From positions 1 to 58,272 of the forward strand of contig NZ_JACJVR010000112.1 of the NCBI RefSeq assembly GCF_014212175.1: 58,272 nt of DNA. The letters are read 5' to 3'. Below the pieces are notes generated by a model. The model was not told where the DNA came from. It did no database searches and saw nothing but the letters and a program-made list of their open reading frames with translations. The DNA comes from Cohnella xylanilytica (lineage in GTDB: Bacteria; Bacillota; Bacilli; Paenibacillales; Paenibacillaceae). The position numbers and the translations under genes were made by a program. Positions 42,390 through 48,858 of this stretch are shown in pieces. Within the stretch, counting starts at the first letter, position 1. Every line of letters starts with the position of its first letter.

Positions 42390-43796
42390 ATGAGAAAAAC
42401 GGCTGCGCTGCTCGCGGCAACGGCCCTCGTCGCCGCGACGACGGCATGCTCGGGGGGCGCGGAAGAGGACGGGACCGTTCGCACGCTAAGGATCGGCACG
42501 ACGACTTTTCTGGGCGGGAGCGATTCCTACTATAGGCAGCAATTCGCGGAGCTGTACGAGTTCGCGCACCCGAACGTCCGGATCGAATTCGTCTCGTCCG
42601 CCGAGCGGTCGGATATCGTCTTGGGCGACAAGGCGCCGGCCGATCCGGTCGCGGCCATGAAGGAGATGATGGCGGGCCCCAATCCGCCCGACCTGGTCAT
42701 GGTCGACTTCGACCAGCTGCCCGGCCTGATCGAAGACAATCTGCTCGTATCGTTGGACGCGAAGATCAAGCAGGACAAGTTCGATCTGGAGGGCATCGTC
42801 CCGACCGTGAAGGACGGTATCCGCGAGCTTGGGGACGGCTCTCTGTACGCTCTCGCTCCGTACTTCGACGCTCCGGCGCTTTTCTATAACAAGCGAATCT
42901 TCCAGAAGGCCGGCGTGGAGGCGCCGACCGACGGCATGACGTGGGATCGGGTCGTCGAGCTGGCCCGGAAGGTCTCATCCGGCGATGGCAAAGAGCGGAT
43001 CTACGGACTGGGCCTAAGTCCTTACGCGGAGACCGACGACTTCTACAACCTGATGAGCGTCTACGGCGCTCCGCTGCAGCTGCGCGCCTGGAACGAGAGC
43101 GAGGACAAGATGAACGTCGCGACTCCGGAATGGGAGCAAGCCTGGACTTGGCTGGCCGACCTGAAGAAGGAGAAGATCGTGCCGCCGGAGTCGGCTAACG
43201 AGGATTGGTTCGAGGCGGAGGTCGCCGCGAGCCCGGCGACGCCGAACGCGTTCTTCTCGGGACGACTGGCGATGACGGTGGGCGACAGCTACATGCTGGA
43301 CGAGCTGGCGGGCCTCGGACGCGGAGGCGACGGGAACGCCGCTCCTATCGAATGGGACGTCGTCAGCATGCCGAGCCATCCGAAGTACCCGGGGGTCGCG
43401 GGCATGGTCCGCACGGAAGGGCTCATGGGCATCAACGTCCATGCGGGCAACCCGGACGATGCCTGGGAGTTCCTGAAGTTCGTCAACGACGACGAATGGG
43501 CGATGACGAAGTCGCGCGGCGGCGGCATGCTGGTCGCCCGCGGCGCGTACAACAAGGGCAGAGGAGGGCTCGACTACCGCGCGGAAGCGTTCGCGGACGT
43601 GCGGCCGGCTCCCCCGGATCCGAACCGCGCCGGCGGGAAATCTTATCTGAACGAGGTCCTTGAAGCGGGCCGAACGGAGCTGCAACCGGCGCTTCGGGGC
43701 GACAAGACGATCAAGGAAGCGCTCGAGGAGTGGGGGAAGCAAGGGCAGGCGATCCTCGATCTGAATAAGGCGAAGCAGCAAGACGGTAATTCTTGA
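42390..43796 (+). CDS. Extracellular solute-binding lipoprotein (family 1, sugar type)
   Basis: 468 residues. Lipobox TTAC with Cys20; the mature protein has the two-lobed fold of family 1 binding proteins (RTLRIGTTTF, PDLVMVDFDQLPGLIEDNLLVSL, YALAPYFDAPALFYNKRIFQKAG, TWDRVVELARKV, AFFSGRLAMTVGDS, PDDAWEFLKFVNDDE). Such proteins normally deliver sugars to an ABC permease, yet no permease or ATPase gene is near. Its place behind a two-component pair and a propeller lipoprotein suggests it serves as a sensor co-receptor or depends on a permease elsewhere. GGAGAGG precedes the start. Confidence 0.9.
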   Translation: MRKTAALLAATALVAATTACSGGAEEDGTVRTLRIGTTTFLGGSDSYYRQQFAELYEFAHPNVRIEFVSSAERSDIVLGDKAPADPVAAMKEMMAGPNPPDLVMVDFDQLPGLIEDNLLVSLDAKIKQDKFDLEGIVPTVKDGIRELGDGSLYALAPYFDAPALFYNKRIFQKAGVEAPTDGMTWDRVVELARKVSSGDGKERIYGLGLSPYAETDDFYNLMSVYGAPLQLRAWNESEDKMNVATPEWEQAWTWLADLKKEKIVPPESANEDWFEAEVAASPATPNAFFSGRLAMTVGDSYMLDELAGLGRGGDGNAAPIEWDVVSMPSHPKYPGVAGMVRTEGLMGINVHAGNPDDAWEFLKFVNDDEWAMTKSRGGGMLVARGAYNKGRGGLDYRAEAFADVRPAPPDPNRAGGKSYLNEVLEAGRTELQPALRGDKTIKEALEEWGKQGQAILDLNKAKQQDGNS

Positions 43797-43932
43797 AGAC
43801 GGCGGACAAGCGAATAAACGAACAAACGGACAAACGAACAAAGACGGCGGACAAGCGAACGAATGAACGCCGAACAAACGACGGAACAACGAACGACGAA
43901 TGAACGAACAAACGAGCAAACGAACCAAAAAA
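43797..43932. repeat. Low-complexity GACGGCGGACAAGCGAA / AACGAACAAACG repeats
   Basis: GACGGCGGACAAGCGAA occurs at ~43799 and ~43851, and between and after them runs of AACGAACAAACGGAC-like tetranucleotide and octanucleotide repeats fill ~135 bp directly after the solute-binding protein stop. The tract is strongly purine-rich on the plus strand. Confidence 0.85.
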
Positions 43933-43984
43933 CGATAACCGCCGGTCGTCCAATCTCTCCCTATTCTAAACCTTGCCTCTCTGT

Positions 43985-43992
43985 GCTATAGT
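43985..43992 (+). promoter_or_regulatory. Extended -10 promoter of the queuosine operon
   Basis: TGCTATAGT carries a TG one base upstream of a TATAGT hexamer. It lies about 75 bp before the preQ1 aptamer, with a GTACGTACGTAC palindrome at the expected start of transcription. Confidence 0.55.
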
Positions 43993-44062
43993 ACGTACGT
44001 ACAACTAAAGAAGAAAATCCGGCGAGCGCCGGGCCCGCAAGGGCTTCGTCGCGCCGCCGGGA

Positions 44063-44094
44063 GAGGTTCGCGAACTCCCTCTATAAAAAACTAT
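44063..44094 (+). ncRNA. preQ1-I riboswitch
   Basis: AGAGGTTCGCGAACTCCCTCTA followed by TAAAAAACTA matches the compact preQ1-I aptamer: a first stem AGAGG / CCTCT and an A-rich tail that folds back into the loop as a pseudoknot. A terminator hairpin lies directly downstream and the queC gene follows, so preQ1 binding is expected to reduce expression of the operon. Confidence 0.93.
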
Positions 44095-44099
44095 CCAAG

Positions 44100-44131
44100 A
44101 ACGGCGTCCTTCCTCAAGGCGCCGTTATCTT
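44100..44131 (+). terminator. Terminator of the preQ1 riboswitch expression platform
   Basis: AACGGCG / CGCCGTT with inner CCTT / AAGG pairing and a CCTC loop is followed by ATCTT. It begins six bases after the aptamer, the spacing expected for ligand-controlled termination. Confidence 0.75.
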
Positions 44132-44235
44132 GGCGTTCGGCGCGGAGCGGTGCACCCCATGTACCCGCTTCGCGCCGATTCTTTAGGGATGGATTCAAGG
44201 ATCTCTCTCTTCCGAACCGAAGGAGAGAGGCGAGA

Positions 44236-44904
44236 ATGACCAAGCAAGAGAGGGCCGTCGTCGTGTTCAGCGGCGGCCAAGACAGCACGACCTGCCTGTT
44301 CTGGGCGAAGGAACGGTTCGCCGGGGTGGAGGCCGTCACTTTCGACTACGGCCAGCGGCACAAGCGCGAGCTGGAGGTCGCGGCGGAGATCGCGAAGGAG
44401 CTCGGCGTCAAGCATCACGTGCTCGACATGTCGCTGCTCAATCAGTTGGCTCCGAATGCGTTGACCCGGACCGACATCGCCATCGAGCAGAAGGAGGGCG
44501 AGCTGCCGACGACGTTCGTCGACGGGCGGAACCTGCTGTTCCTGACCTTCGCGGCCGTGCTCGCGAAGCAGGCCGGGGCGAAGCATATCGTCACGGGCGT
44601 CTGCGAGACGGACTTCAGCGGCTATCCGGACTGCCGGGACGTCTTCATCAAGTCGCTTAACGTGACGTTAAACCTGGCGATGGACTACCCGTTCGCCATC
44701 GACACGCCTCTGATGTGGCTGAACAAGGAGCAGACGTGGGAGCTGGCCGATCGGCTCGGCGCGTTCGACTTCGTGCGCGAGCGGACGCTCACCTGCTACA
44801 ACGGCGTCGTCGCCGACGGCTGCGGGGAGTGTCCGGCCTGCAAGCTTCGCAAGCGGGGGCTGGACGATTACTTGGCTTCTTCGGGAAGGGGGGCGCAAAG
44901 CTGA
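44236..44904 (+). CDS. queC: 7-cyano-7-deazaguanine synthase
   Basis: 222 residues. The ATP-pyrophosphatase P-loop is VVFSGGQDSTTC (Ser12-Thr18) and the zinc site is the C-terminal Cys set in CYNGVVADGCGECPACKLR. The enzyme converts 7-carboxy-7-deazaguanine to preQ0 with ATP and ammonia. It is the first gene of a four-gene unit; its stop overlaps the queD start by one base. AAGGAGAGAGG precedes ATG 44236. A preQ1 riboswitch lies upstream. Confidence 0.97.
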   Translation: MTKQERAVVVFSGGQDSTTCLFWAKERFAGVEAVTFDYGQRHKRELEVAAEIAKELGVKHHVLDMSLLNQLAPNALTRTDIAIEQKEGELPTTFVDGRNLLFLTFAAVLAKQAGAKHIVTGVCETDFSGYPDCRDVFIKSLNVTLNLAMDYPFAIDTPLMWLNKEQTWELADRLGAFDFVRERTLTCYNGVVADGCGECPACKLRKRGLDDYLASSGRGAQS

Positions 44905-45353
44905 TGTTGCAGCAGATGTATCCGGCGCCAGCCCATCCTTATCAATACGAGCTGAACAAGGATTTTCACTTCGCCGCCGCGCATTACGTTCCCGCCGAGG
45001 AGGCGGGCAAGTGCCGGCGGATGCACGGGCATACGTATTACGCCAACGTGACGGTGGCCGGGGATGCGCTCGATTCCGCCGGGTTCCTCGTCAACTTCGC
45101 CACGATCAAGAAGCTTGTGCACGAGCGCTTCGACCATTCCGTCCTGAACGAGGACCTGGAGAGCTTCAGCGACGAGGCGCCGGACCGGTATCCGACGACG
45201 GAGGTCGTCGCCCGGACGATCTGCGAGATCGTCCAGGCTTATCTGGACGGGACGGATAACAAGCCGCGGTGCGTGCAAGTATTTTTGCGGGAGACGCCGA
45301 CGAGCTACTGCGTCTACCGGCCGAAGCCGCGGGTGGAGGAGCGGATCGGATGA
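44904..45353 (+). CDS. queD: 6-carboxy-5,6,7,8-tetrahydropterin synthase
   Basis: 149 residues starting at ATG 44904, one base overlap with the queC stop (TGATG). Zinc ligands are His27 (AAAHYV), and His41 and His43 in CRRMHGHTYYANV; the catalytic Cys37 is present. It converts dihydroneopterin triphosphate to carboxytetrahydropterin, the first committed step to queuosine. The queE start overlaps its stop by 4 bp (ATGA). Confidence 0.96.
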   Translation: MLQQMYPAPAHPYQYELNKDFHFAAAHYVPAEEAGKCRRMHGHTYYANVTVAGDALDSAGFLVNFATIKKLVHERFDHSVLNEDLESFSDEAPDRYPTTEVVARTICEIVQAYLDGTDNKPRCVQVFLRETPTSYCVYRPKPRVEERIG

Positions 45354-46246
45354 GCGACCGTCGAATGGGCGAGGAAGATCGGGCAGTCGCGACTTGGGCG
45401 GAAGGGGAGTCGGATCGGGCCGAAGCGGGTCGGATGGAAGCAGGGTCGGAGTGGGCCGAAGAGGACCGAACGGAAGCGGAGCTGGCAGGCGAATCAGATC
45501 GGACGGAAGTGAATCGGACGGGCGCGAGGCGGATCCCCGTTCTTGAAATTTTCGGCCCGACGGTGCAGGGGGAAGGGATGGTCATCGGACGCAAGACGAT
45601 GTTCGTCCGAACCGCCGGCTGCGACTATCGCTGCGCCTGGTGCGATTCCGCATTCACGTGGGACGGCACCGGCAAGGACGACATTCGCCTGCTGACGCCC
45701 CACGAGATCATCGCGGAACTAAGGGAGATCGGGGGCGACTCGTTCGCGCACGTCACCTTGTCGGGCGGCAATCCGGCGCTGCTTCCCCAACTGGAAGAGC
45801 TGATCGAGAGACTGCGCGCGCAGGGCATTCTCGTCGCTCTCGAGACGCAGGGCAGCCGTTGGCAGGACTGGTTCTACTTGATCGACGAGCTGACGCTGTC
45901 TCCGAAGCCGCCGAGCTCGGGCATGGCTACGGATTGGGAGACGCTGGACGTCATCGTCCGGAGGCTGGAGAGCCGGGAGAGAACCTTCAGCCTGAAGGTG
46001 GTCGTTTTCGACGAGACGGATTTGCGGTACGCGACGGACGTACACGAGCGTTACCCGACGGTCCCCTTCTATCTCCAGGCCGGCAACGGCAACCTTCGCG
46101 AGACCGACCGGAACCGGATGCTGCCTTACCTGGTGGAGAGGTACGAGTGGTTGATCGGCCAGGTGATGGCGGACGCGAGGCTGAAGAAGGTGCACGTGCT
46201 GCCTCAGCTGCATGCCTGGGTATGGGGCAACAAGAAGGGCGTATAG
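45350..46246 (+). CDS. queE: 7-carboxy-7-deazaguanine synthase with an unusual N-terminal extension
   Basis: 298 residues if translated from the ATG at 45350 that overlaps the queD stop. The conserved radical-SAM enzyme starts only near residue 62 (IPVLEIFGPTVQGEG) and has the cluster ligands Cys91, Cys95 and Cys98 in CDYRCAWCD, then LSGGNPALL and the C-terminal LHAWVWGNKKGV. Normal QueE is about 240 residues. The extra ~60 residues are acidic, repetitive and low in complexity (EGESDRAEAGRMEAGSEWAEED). A GTG at about 45507 is a possible internal start but has no strong site. The enzyme converts carboxytetrahydropterin to carboxydeazaguanine. Confidence 0.93.
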   Translation: MSDRRMGEEDRAVATWAEGESDRAEAGRMEAGSEWAEEDRTEAELAGESDRTEVNRTGARRIPVLEIFGPTVQGEGMVIGRKTMFVRTAGCDYRCAWCDSAFTWDGTGKDDIRLLTPHEIIAELREIGGDSFAHVTLSGGNPALLPQLEELIERLRAQGILVALETQGSRWQDWFYLIDELTLSPKPPSSGMATDWETLDVIVRRLESRERTFSLKVVVFDETDLRYATDVHERYPTVPFYLQAGNGNLRETDRNRMLPYLVERYEWLIGQVMADARLKKVHVLPQLHAWVWGNKKGV

Positions 46247-46294
46247 CCGGAGGAACCGGTCGATATAACAAGAGAGGAAAGGCGTGAACGCGAT

Positions 46295-46792
46295 ATGGCG
46301 GGAAGAAGCAAGGAAGAGCTCGGCGGAGTGACGCTGCTCGGCAATCAGGGAACGGAGTACCGGTTCCAGTATTCTCCGGACGTCCTCGAGACGTTCGACA
46401 ACAAGCACCCCGGACGGGACTACTTCGTCAAGTTCAACTGCCCGGAATTCACGAGCCTGTGCCCGATGACGGGGCAGCCGGACTTCGCGACGATCTACAT
46501 CTCCTACATTCCGGATATCAAAATGGTGGAGAGCAAGTCGCTCAAGCTGTACCTGTTCAGCTTTCGGAACCACGGGGATTTCCACGAGGACTGCATGAAC
46601 ATCATCATGAACGACCTCATCGCGCTGATGAAGCCTCGCTACATCGAAGTGTGGGGCAAGTTCACGCCGAGAGGCGGCATCTCCATCGACCCGTACTGCA
46701 ACTGGGGCCGCCCCGGCACGAAGTACGAGCAGATGGCCGAGTACCGATTGATGAACCACGATTTGTACCCGGAAAAGGTAGAAAACCGCTGA
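46295..46792 (+). CDS. queF: NADPH-dependent preQ0 (7-cyano-7-deazaguanine) reductase
   Basis: 165 residues, the short type I form as in Bacillus. The catalytic Cys56 lies in CPEFTSLCPMTGQPDFA, and the substrate-binding ESKSLKLYLFSFRNHGDFHED stretch follows. It reduces the nitrile of preQ0 to the amine of preQ1, which is the ligand of the riboswitch at 44063. The gene starts 48 bp after queE and is followed by a terminator. Confidence 0.97.
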   Translation: MAGRSKEELGGVTLLGNQGTEYRFQYSPDVLETFDNKHPGRDYFVKFNCPEFTSLCPMTGQPDFATIYISYIPDIKMVESKSLKLYLFSFRNHGDFHEDCMNIIMNDLIALMKPRYIEVWGKFTPRGGISIDPYCNWGRPGTKYEQMAEYRLMNHDLYPEKVENR

Positions 46793-46831
46793 CGCAGAAG
46801 CTCATGTGCGTGTGCGTGCTGGTGACGCAAG

Positions 46832-46870
46832 CTTGCCGTTCCTCCTCGGGGAGGGACGGCAAGTTTTTTT
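46832..46870 (+). terminator. Terminator of the queCDEF operon
   Basis: CTTGCCGT / ACGGCAAG with inner CCTC / GAGG pairing is followed by seven T. Confidence 0.95.
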
Positions 46871-46898
46871 GGGGGGGATGAGGCCGGGCCGCAATCCC

Positions 46899-47148
46899 CG
46901 AAATGGCGGTTGCAGAGCCTCGTCCGCGTGCCGCGGTCGCTGTAACCGCCAAAATGGCGGTTGCAGAGCCTCATCCGCGTGCCGCGGTCGCTGTAACCGC
47001 CAAAATGGCGGTTGCAGAGCCACTTCCGCGTGCCACGGTCGCTGTAACCGCCAAAATGGCGGTTGCAGAGCCACTTCCGCGTGCCATGGTCGCTGTAACC
47101 GCCAAAATAGCGGTTGCAGAGCCTTATCCGCGTGCCGCGGTCATCTGC
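46899..47148. repeat. Tandem array of five 51-bp hairpin units (family 2)
   Basis: Units repeat exactly every 51 bp (loop positions 46901, 46952, 47003, 47054, 47105). Each has an 11-bp stem, TGTAACCGCCA / TGGCGGTTGCA (one G-T pair), with a two-base AA loop, followed by GAGCC and a CGCGTGCCGCGGTCG core. The first unit lacks the left stem and the last has one mismatch. It follows the queF terminator directly. The architecture and core resemble the family 1 array at 21-406. Confidence 0.95.
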
Positions 47149-47275
47149 GCAACGGAAGAAACGTTAGTTAGAGTGGGGCAAATACGAGGCAGGGGTGCTG
47201 TAACGGAAGAAATGTTAGTTAGAGTGGGTCATATACGAGGCATGGGCGCTGTAACGGAAGAAACGTTAGTTACGC
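47149..47275. repeat. Tandem array of three 51-bp units (family 3) joined to family 2
   Basis: Units at 47151, 47202 and 47253 repeat every 51 bp and contain AACGGAAGAAACGTTAG, a 5-bp stem TAACG / CGTTA (G-T pair in the second unit) with a seven-base loop, then AGAGTGGG and ATACGAGGCA. GCTGTAAC links them to the family 2 units. The last unit is cut after the hairpin. Confidence 0.92.
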
Positions 47276-47367
47276 CACAACTGTTCGTGAAGCCTTTTCC
47301 TCAGCCCCATAACCATCCTGAAGCCCCGGACATAAGATAAAATACAAGCTTTACCTGCAATAAGCGA

Positions 47368-47409
47368 TTGTATAATGCAACCGACCAATTATATAATTGC
47401 ATTATACAA
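47368..47409. promoter_or_regulatory. Operator-like inverted repeat and promoter of the CBS gene
   Basis: TTGTATAATGCAA (47368-47380) and TTGCATTATACAA (47397-47409) are perfect 13-bp inverted arms. Between them CAATTATATAATTG (47385-47398) is a perfect palindrome. TATAAT hexamers occur within the left arm and the centre. A regulator binding here would cover the promoter; which one is unknown. Confidence 0.7.
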
Positions 47410-47434
47410 TTGATGGACGAAGGGGGCTGCGCAA

Positions 47435-47890
47435 ATGCAAGCCTGCGACATCATGATTCGGCAAGTGCACAAAGTCAAAGAGGAAGACACGGTGCGGACC
47501 GTAATCGAGAAGTTTATCGAGCACGGCATCAGCGGCTTGCCGGTCGTCAACGACCGGAACGAAATCGTCGGGTACGTGAGCGACGGCGACATCATGCGCT
47601 TCATCGGCAAGCCCGACGACTTCGTCGTGGAAGCGGTTTATTTCTTCGCCGTCTACAAAGTCGACGAAGCGGAGTACGAAGAGCGGGCCAAGCGTTTGCT
47701 GGACCTGAACGTGATGAGGATCGCGAAGCGCAAGGTCGTGACGGTCCAGTGGGACGACACCGTGGAGACGATCGCGGCCATTCTCGGCAAGAAAAAAATC
47801 AAGAAAGTGCCGGTCGAGCGAAACGGCGTGCTGGTCGGCATCATCAGCCGCGGCAACGTCGTCCGCCAAACGTTCAAAAATCTGCTGTAG
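47435..47890 (+). CDS. CBS-domain-pair protein
   Basis: 151 residues made of two CBS domains (~1-60: MIRQVHKVKEEDTVRTVIEKFIEHGISGLPVVND; ~90-148: VMRIAKRKVVTVQWDDTVETIAAILGKKKIKKVPV) and no other domain. CBS pairs bind adenine nucleotides or related ligands and usually control a partner protein. The ATG at 47435 follows AAGGGGG at a longer than usual distance. The gene is alone, with an operator-like inverted repeat before it and a terminator after it. Confidence 0.9.
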   Translation: MQACDIMIRQVHKVKEEDTVRTVIEKFIEHGISGLPVVNDRNEIVGYVSDGDIMRFIGKPDDFVVEAVYFFAVYKVDEAEYEERAKRLLDLNVMRIAKRKVVTVQWDDTVETIAAILGKKKIKKVPVERNGVLVGIISRGNVVRQTFKNLL

Positions 47891-47912
47891 ACCCTCAAGA
47901 GCGTCCAAAGCC

Positions 47913-47958
47913 AACAGCCTTCAACCCGGCTACCGTTAAGCCGGGCGAAGGCTGTTTC
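47913..47958. terminator. Terminator between the convergent CBS and MarR genes
   Basis: AACAGCCTTC / GAAGGCTGTT with inner CCCGGCT / AGCCGGG pairing makes a long stem; TTTCT follows on the plus strand and an A-rich arm gives partial function on the other. Confidence 0.85.
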
Positions 47959-47993
47959 TAGTATCGTCCCCTAATCGCCGATAGACATTCCGT

Positions 47994-48416
47994 TCACATG
48001 AACGCGCGATTGAACTTGCGCAGCAATCGGCCGAAGGCATCCCGTTCCTCTTCGGTCCAATCCTGCAGCTTCTCCGAGATTCGTGCGGTCCGCAGCTTCT
48101 TGTATTCCTGCAGCGCGGCGCGCCCCTCCTCCGTAATCTCGAACAAGTAAGCCCTGCCGTCCGACGGATCGGACTTGCGCAGCACGAACCCCTTCTGCTC
48201 CAGAGCGGACACCTGTCGGCTCACGGTGGAGATGTCGAGCTGGAACTCGTCAGCCAGCGCGCGCACTCCGGCGGAGCCTCTGGCCGAGAACTGGCCGAGC
48301 AGCAAGTAGGCCGAGCGGTCGAGGCTGCCGGCGCTCTTGTCCGCGGACAAGGAAGTGGCGAGGCGGACGAGAAGGGCCAGCTCGGACTCTATCAATTCGA
48401 TATCGCGGTTATCCAT
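47994..48416 (-). CDS. MarR-family transcriptional regulator
   Basis: 140 residues from ATG 48416, chosen because GGAGGTGG lies eight bases upstream; the GTG nine bases earlier falls inside that site. The winged helix is VRALADEFQLDISTVSRQVSALEQKGFVLRKSDPSDGRAYLFEITEEG, including the DGR wing. The flanking helices form the dimer. The target is unknown; no gene is divergent within 400 bp except a doubtful short frame. Confidence 0.9.
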   Translation of the reverse strand: MDNRDIELIESELALLVRLATSLSADKSAGSLDRSAYLLLGQFSARGSAGVRALADEFQLDISTVSRQVSALEQKGFVLRKSDPSDGRAYLFEITEEGRAALQEYKKLRTARISEKLQDWTEEERDAFGRLLRKFNRAFM

Positions 48417-48858
48417 CGGATCCACCTCCGCTTTCTCGAATCTATCGTATCATTCAGGCCTCATCCTTGGCAAAAAATCCGTCCGCCCCCAGCCTGTCCG
48501 GTACGGGCCGTCTCTTCGCGGTTTGCATCCCGGAATGACGTTCCTCCGCGTTCATCATAAGATAATGACAGATATCTCTATCCGCGGCATACCCGGCAAC
48601 GTGCTGCACCGGGGAACCGCGCTCGACGAGATCAAGACGGCCGGCGATTTACTCGCGGGAATGGAGGCGCGGATAGGCCGGGACGTCGAGGGCGGCTAGC
48701 CGGAAGCGGAGAGAGCGATCCGGGGAGAGCCGGCAACGCAGGACGACCCTTGCGACTCCGGCCGAACTGCCGTGCGGGAGTCCGGACAAGCCGACGAATC
48801 GTATCTCCGCCGTCCCGAGCCGTCCCCCCTAAATTCTTAATGGAGAGGGAGAGTTGTC
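48417..48858. other. Intergenic region upstream of the ABC importer
   Basis: 442 bp. A 44-codon plus-strand frame (48565-48699) has no good ribosome binding site and is not called. From ~48700 to 48830 the DNA is very GC-rich with possible stems (GACTCC / GGAGTC around 48750-48790), which could be a structured leader of the importer mRNA. I cannot match it to a known riboswitch class. Confidence 0.35.

Noticed and set aside
46806..47340. Open frames with 17-residue repeats across the second hairpin array
   Set aside because: A 51-bp period is a multiple of three, so any stop-free unit stays open. The frames begin at or after a strong terminator, lack a ribosome binding site, and the sister array has a 52-bp period that breaks any frame.
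48565..48699. 44-codon plus-strand frame (starts MTDISIRGIPGNVLH) divergent from the MarR gene
   Set aside because: No ribosome binding site is visible and I recognise no family. It could be a remnant, but the evidence is too weak to call a gene.
48700..48840. TPP, SAM or guanidine riboswitch before the ABC importer
   Set aside because: The obligatory conserved segments of these classes (for example CTGAGA and TGAACCTGAT for TPP, or GAGGGA...GGCAACC for SAM) are not present.
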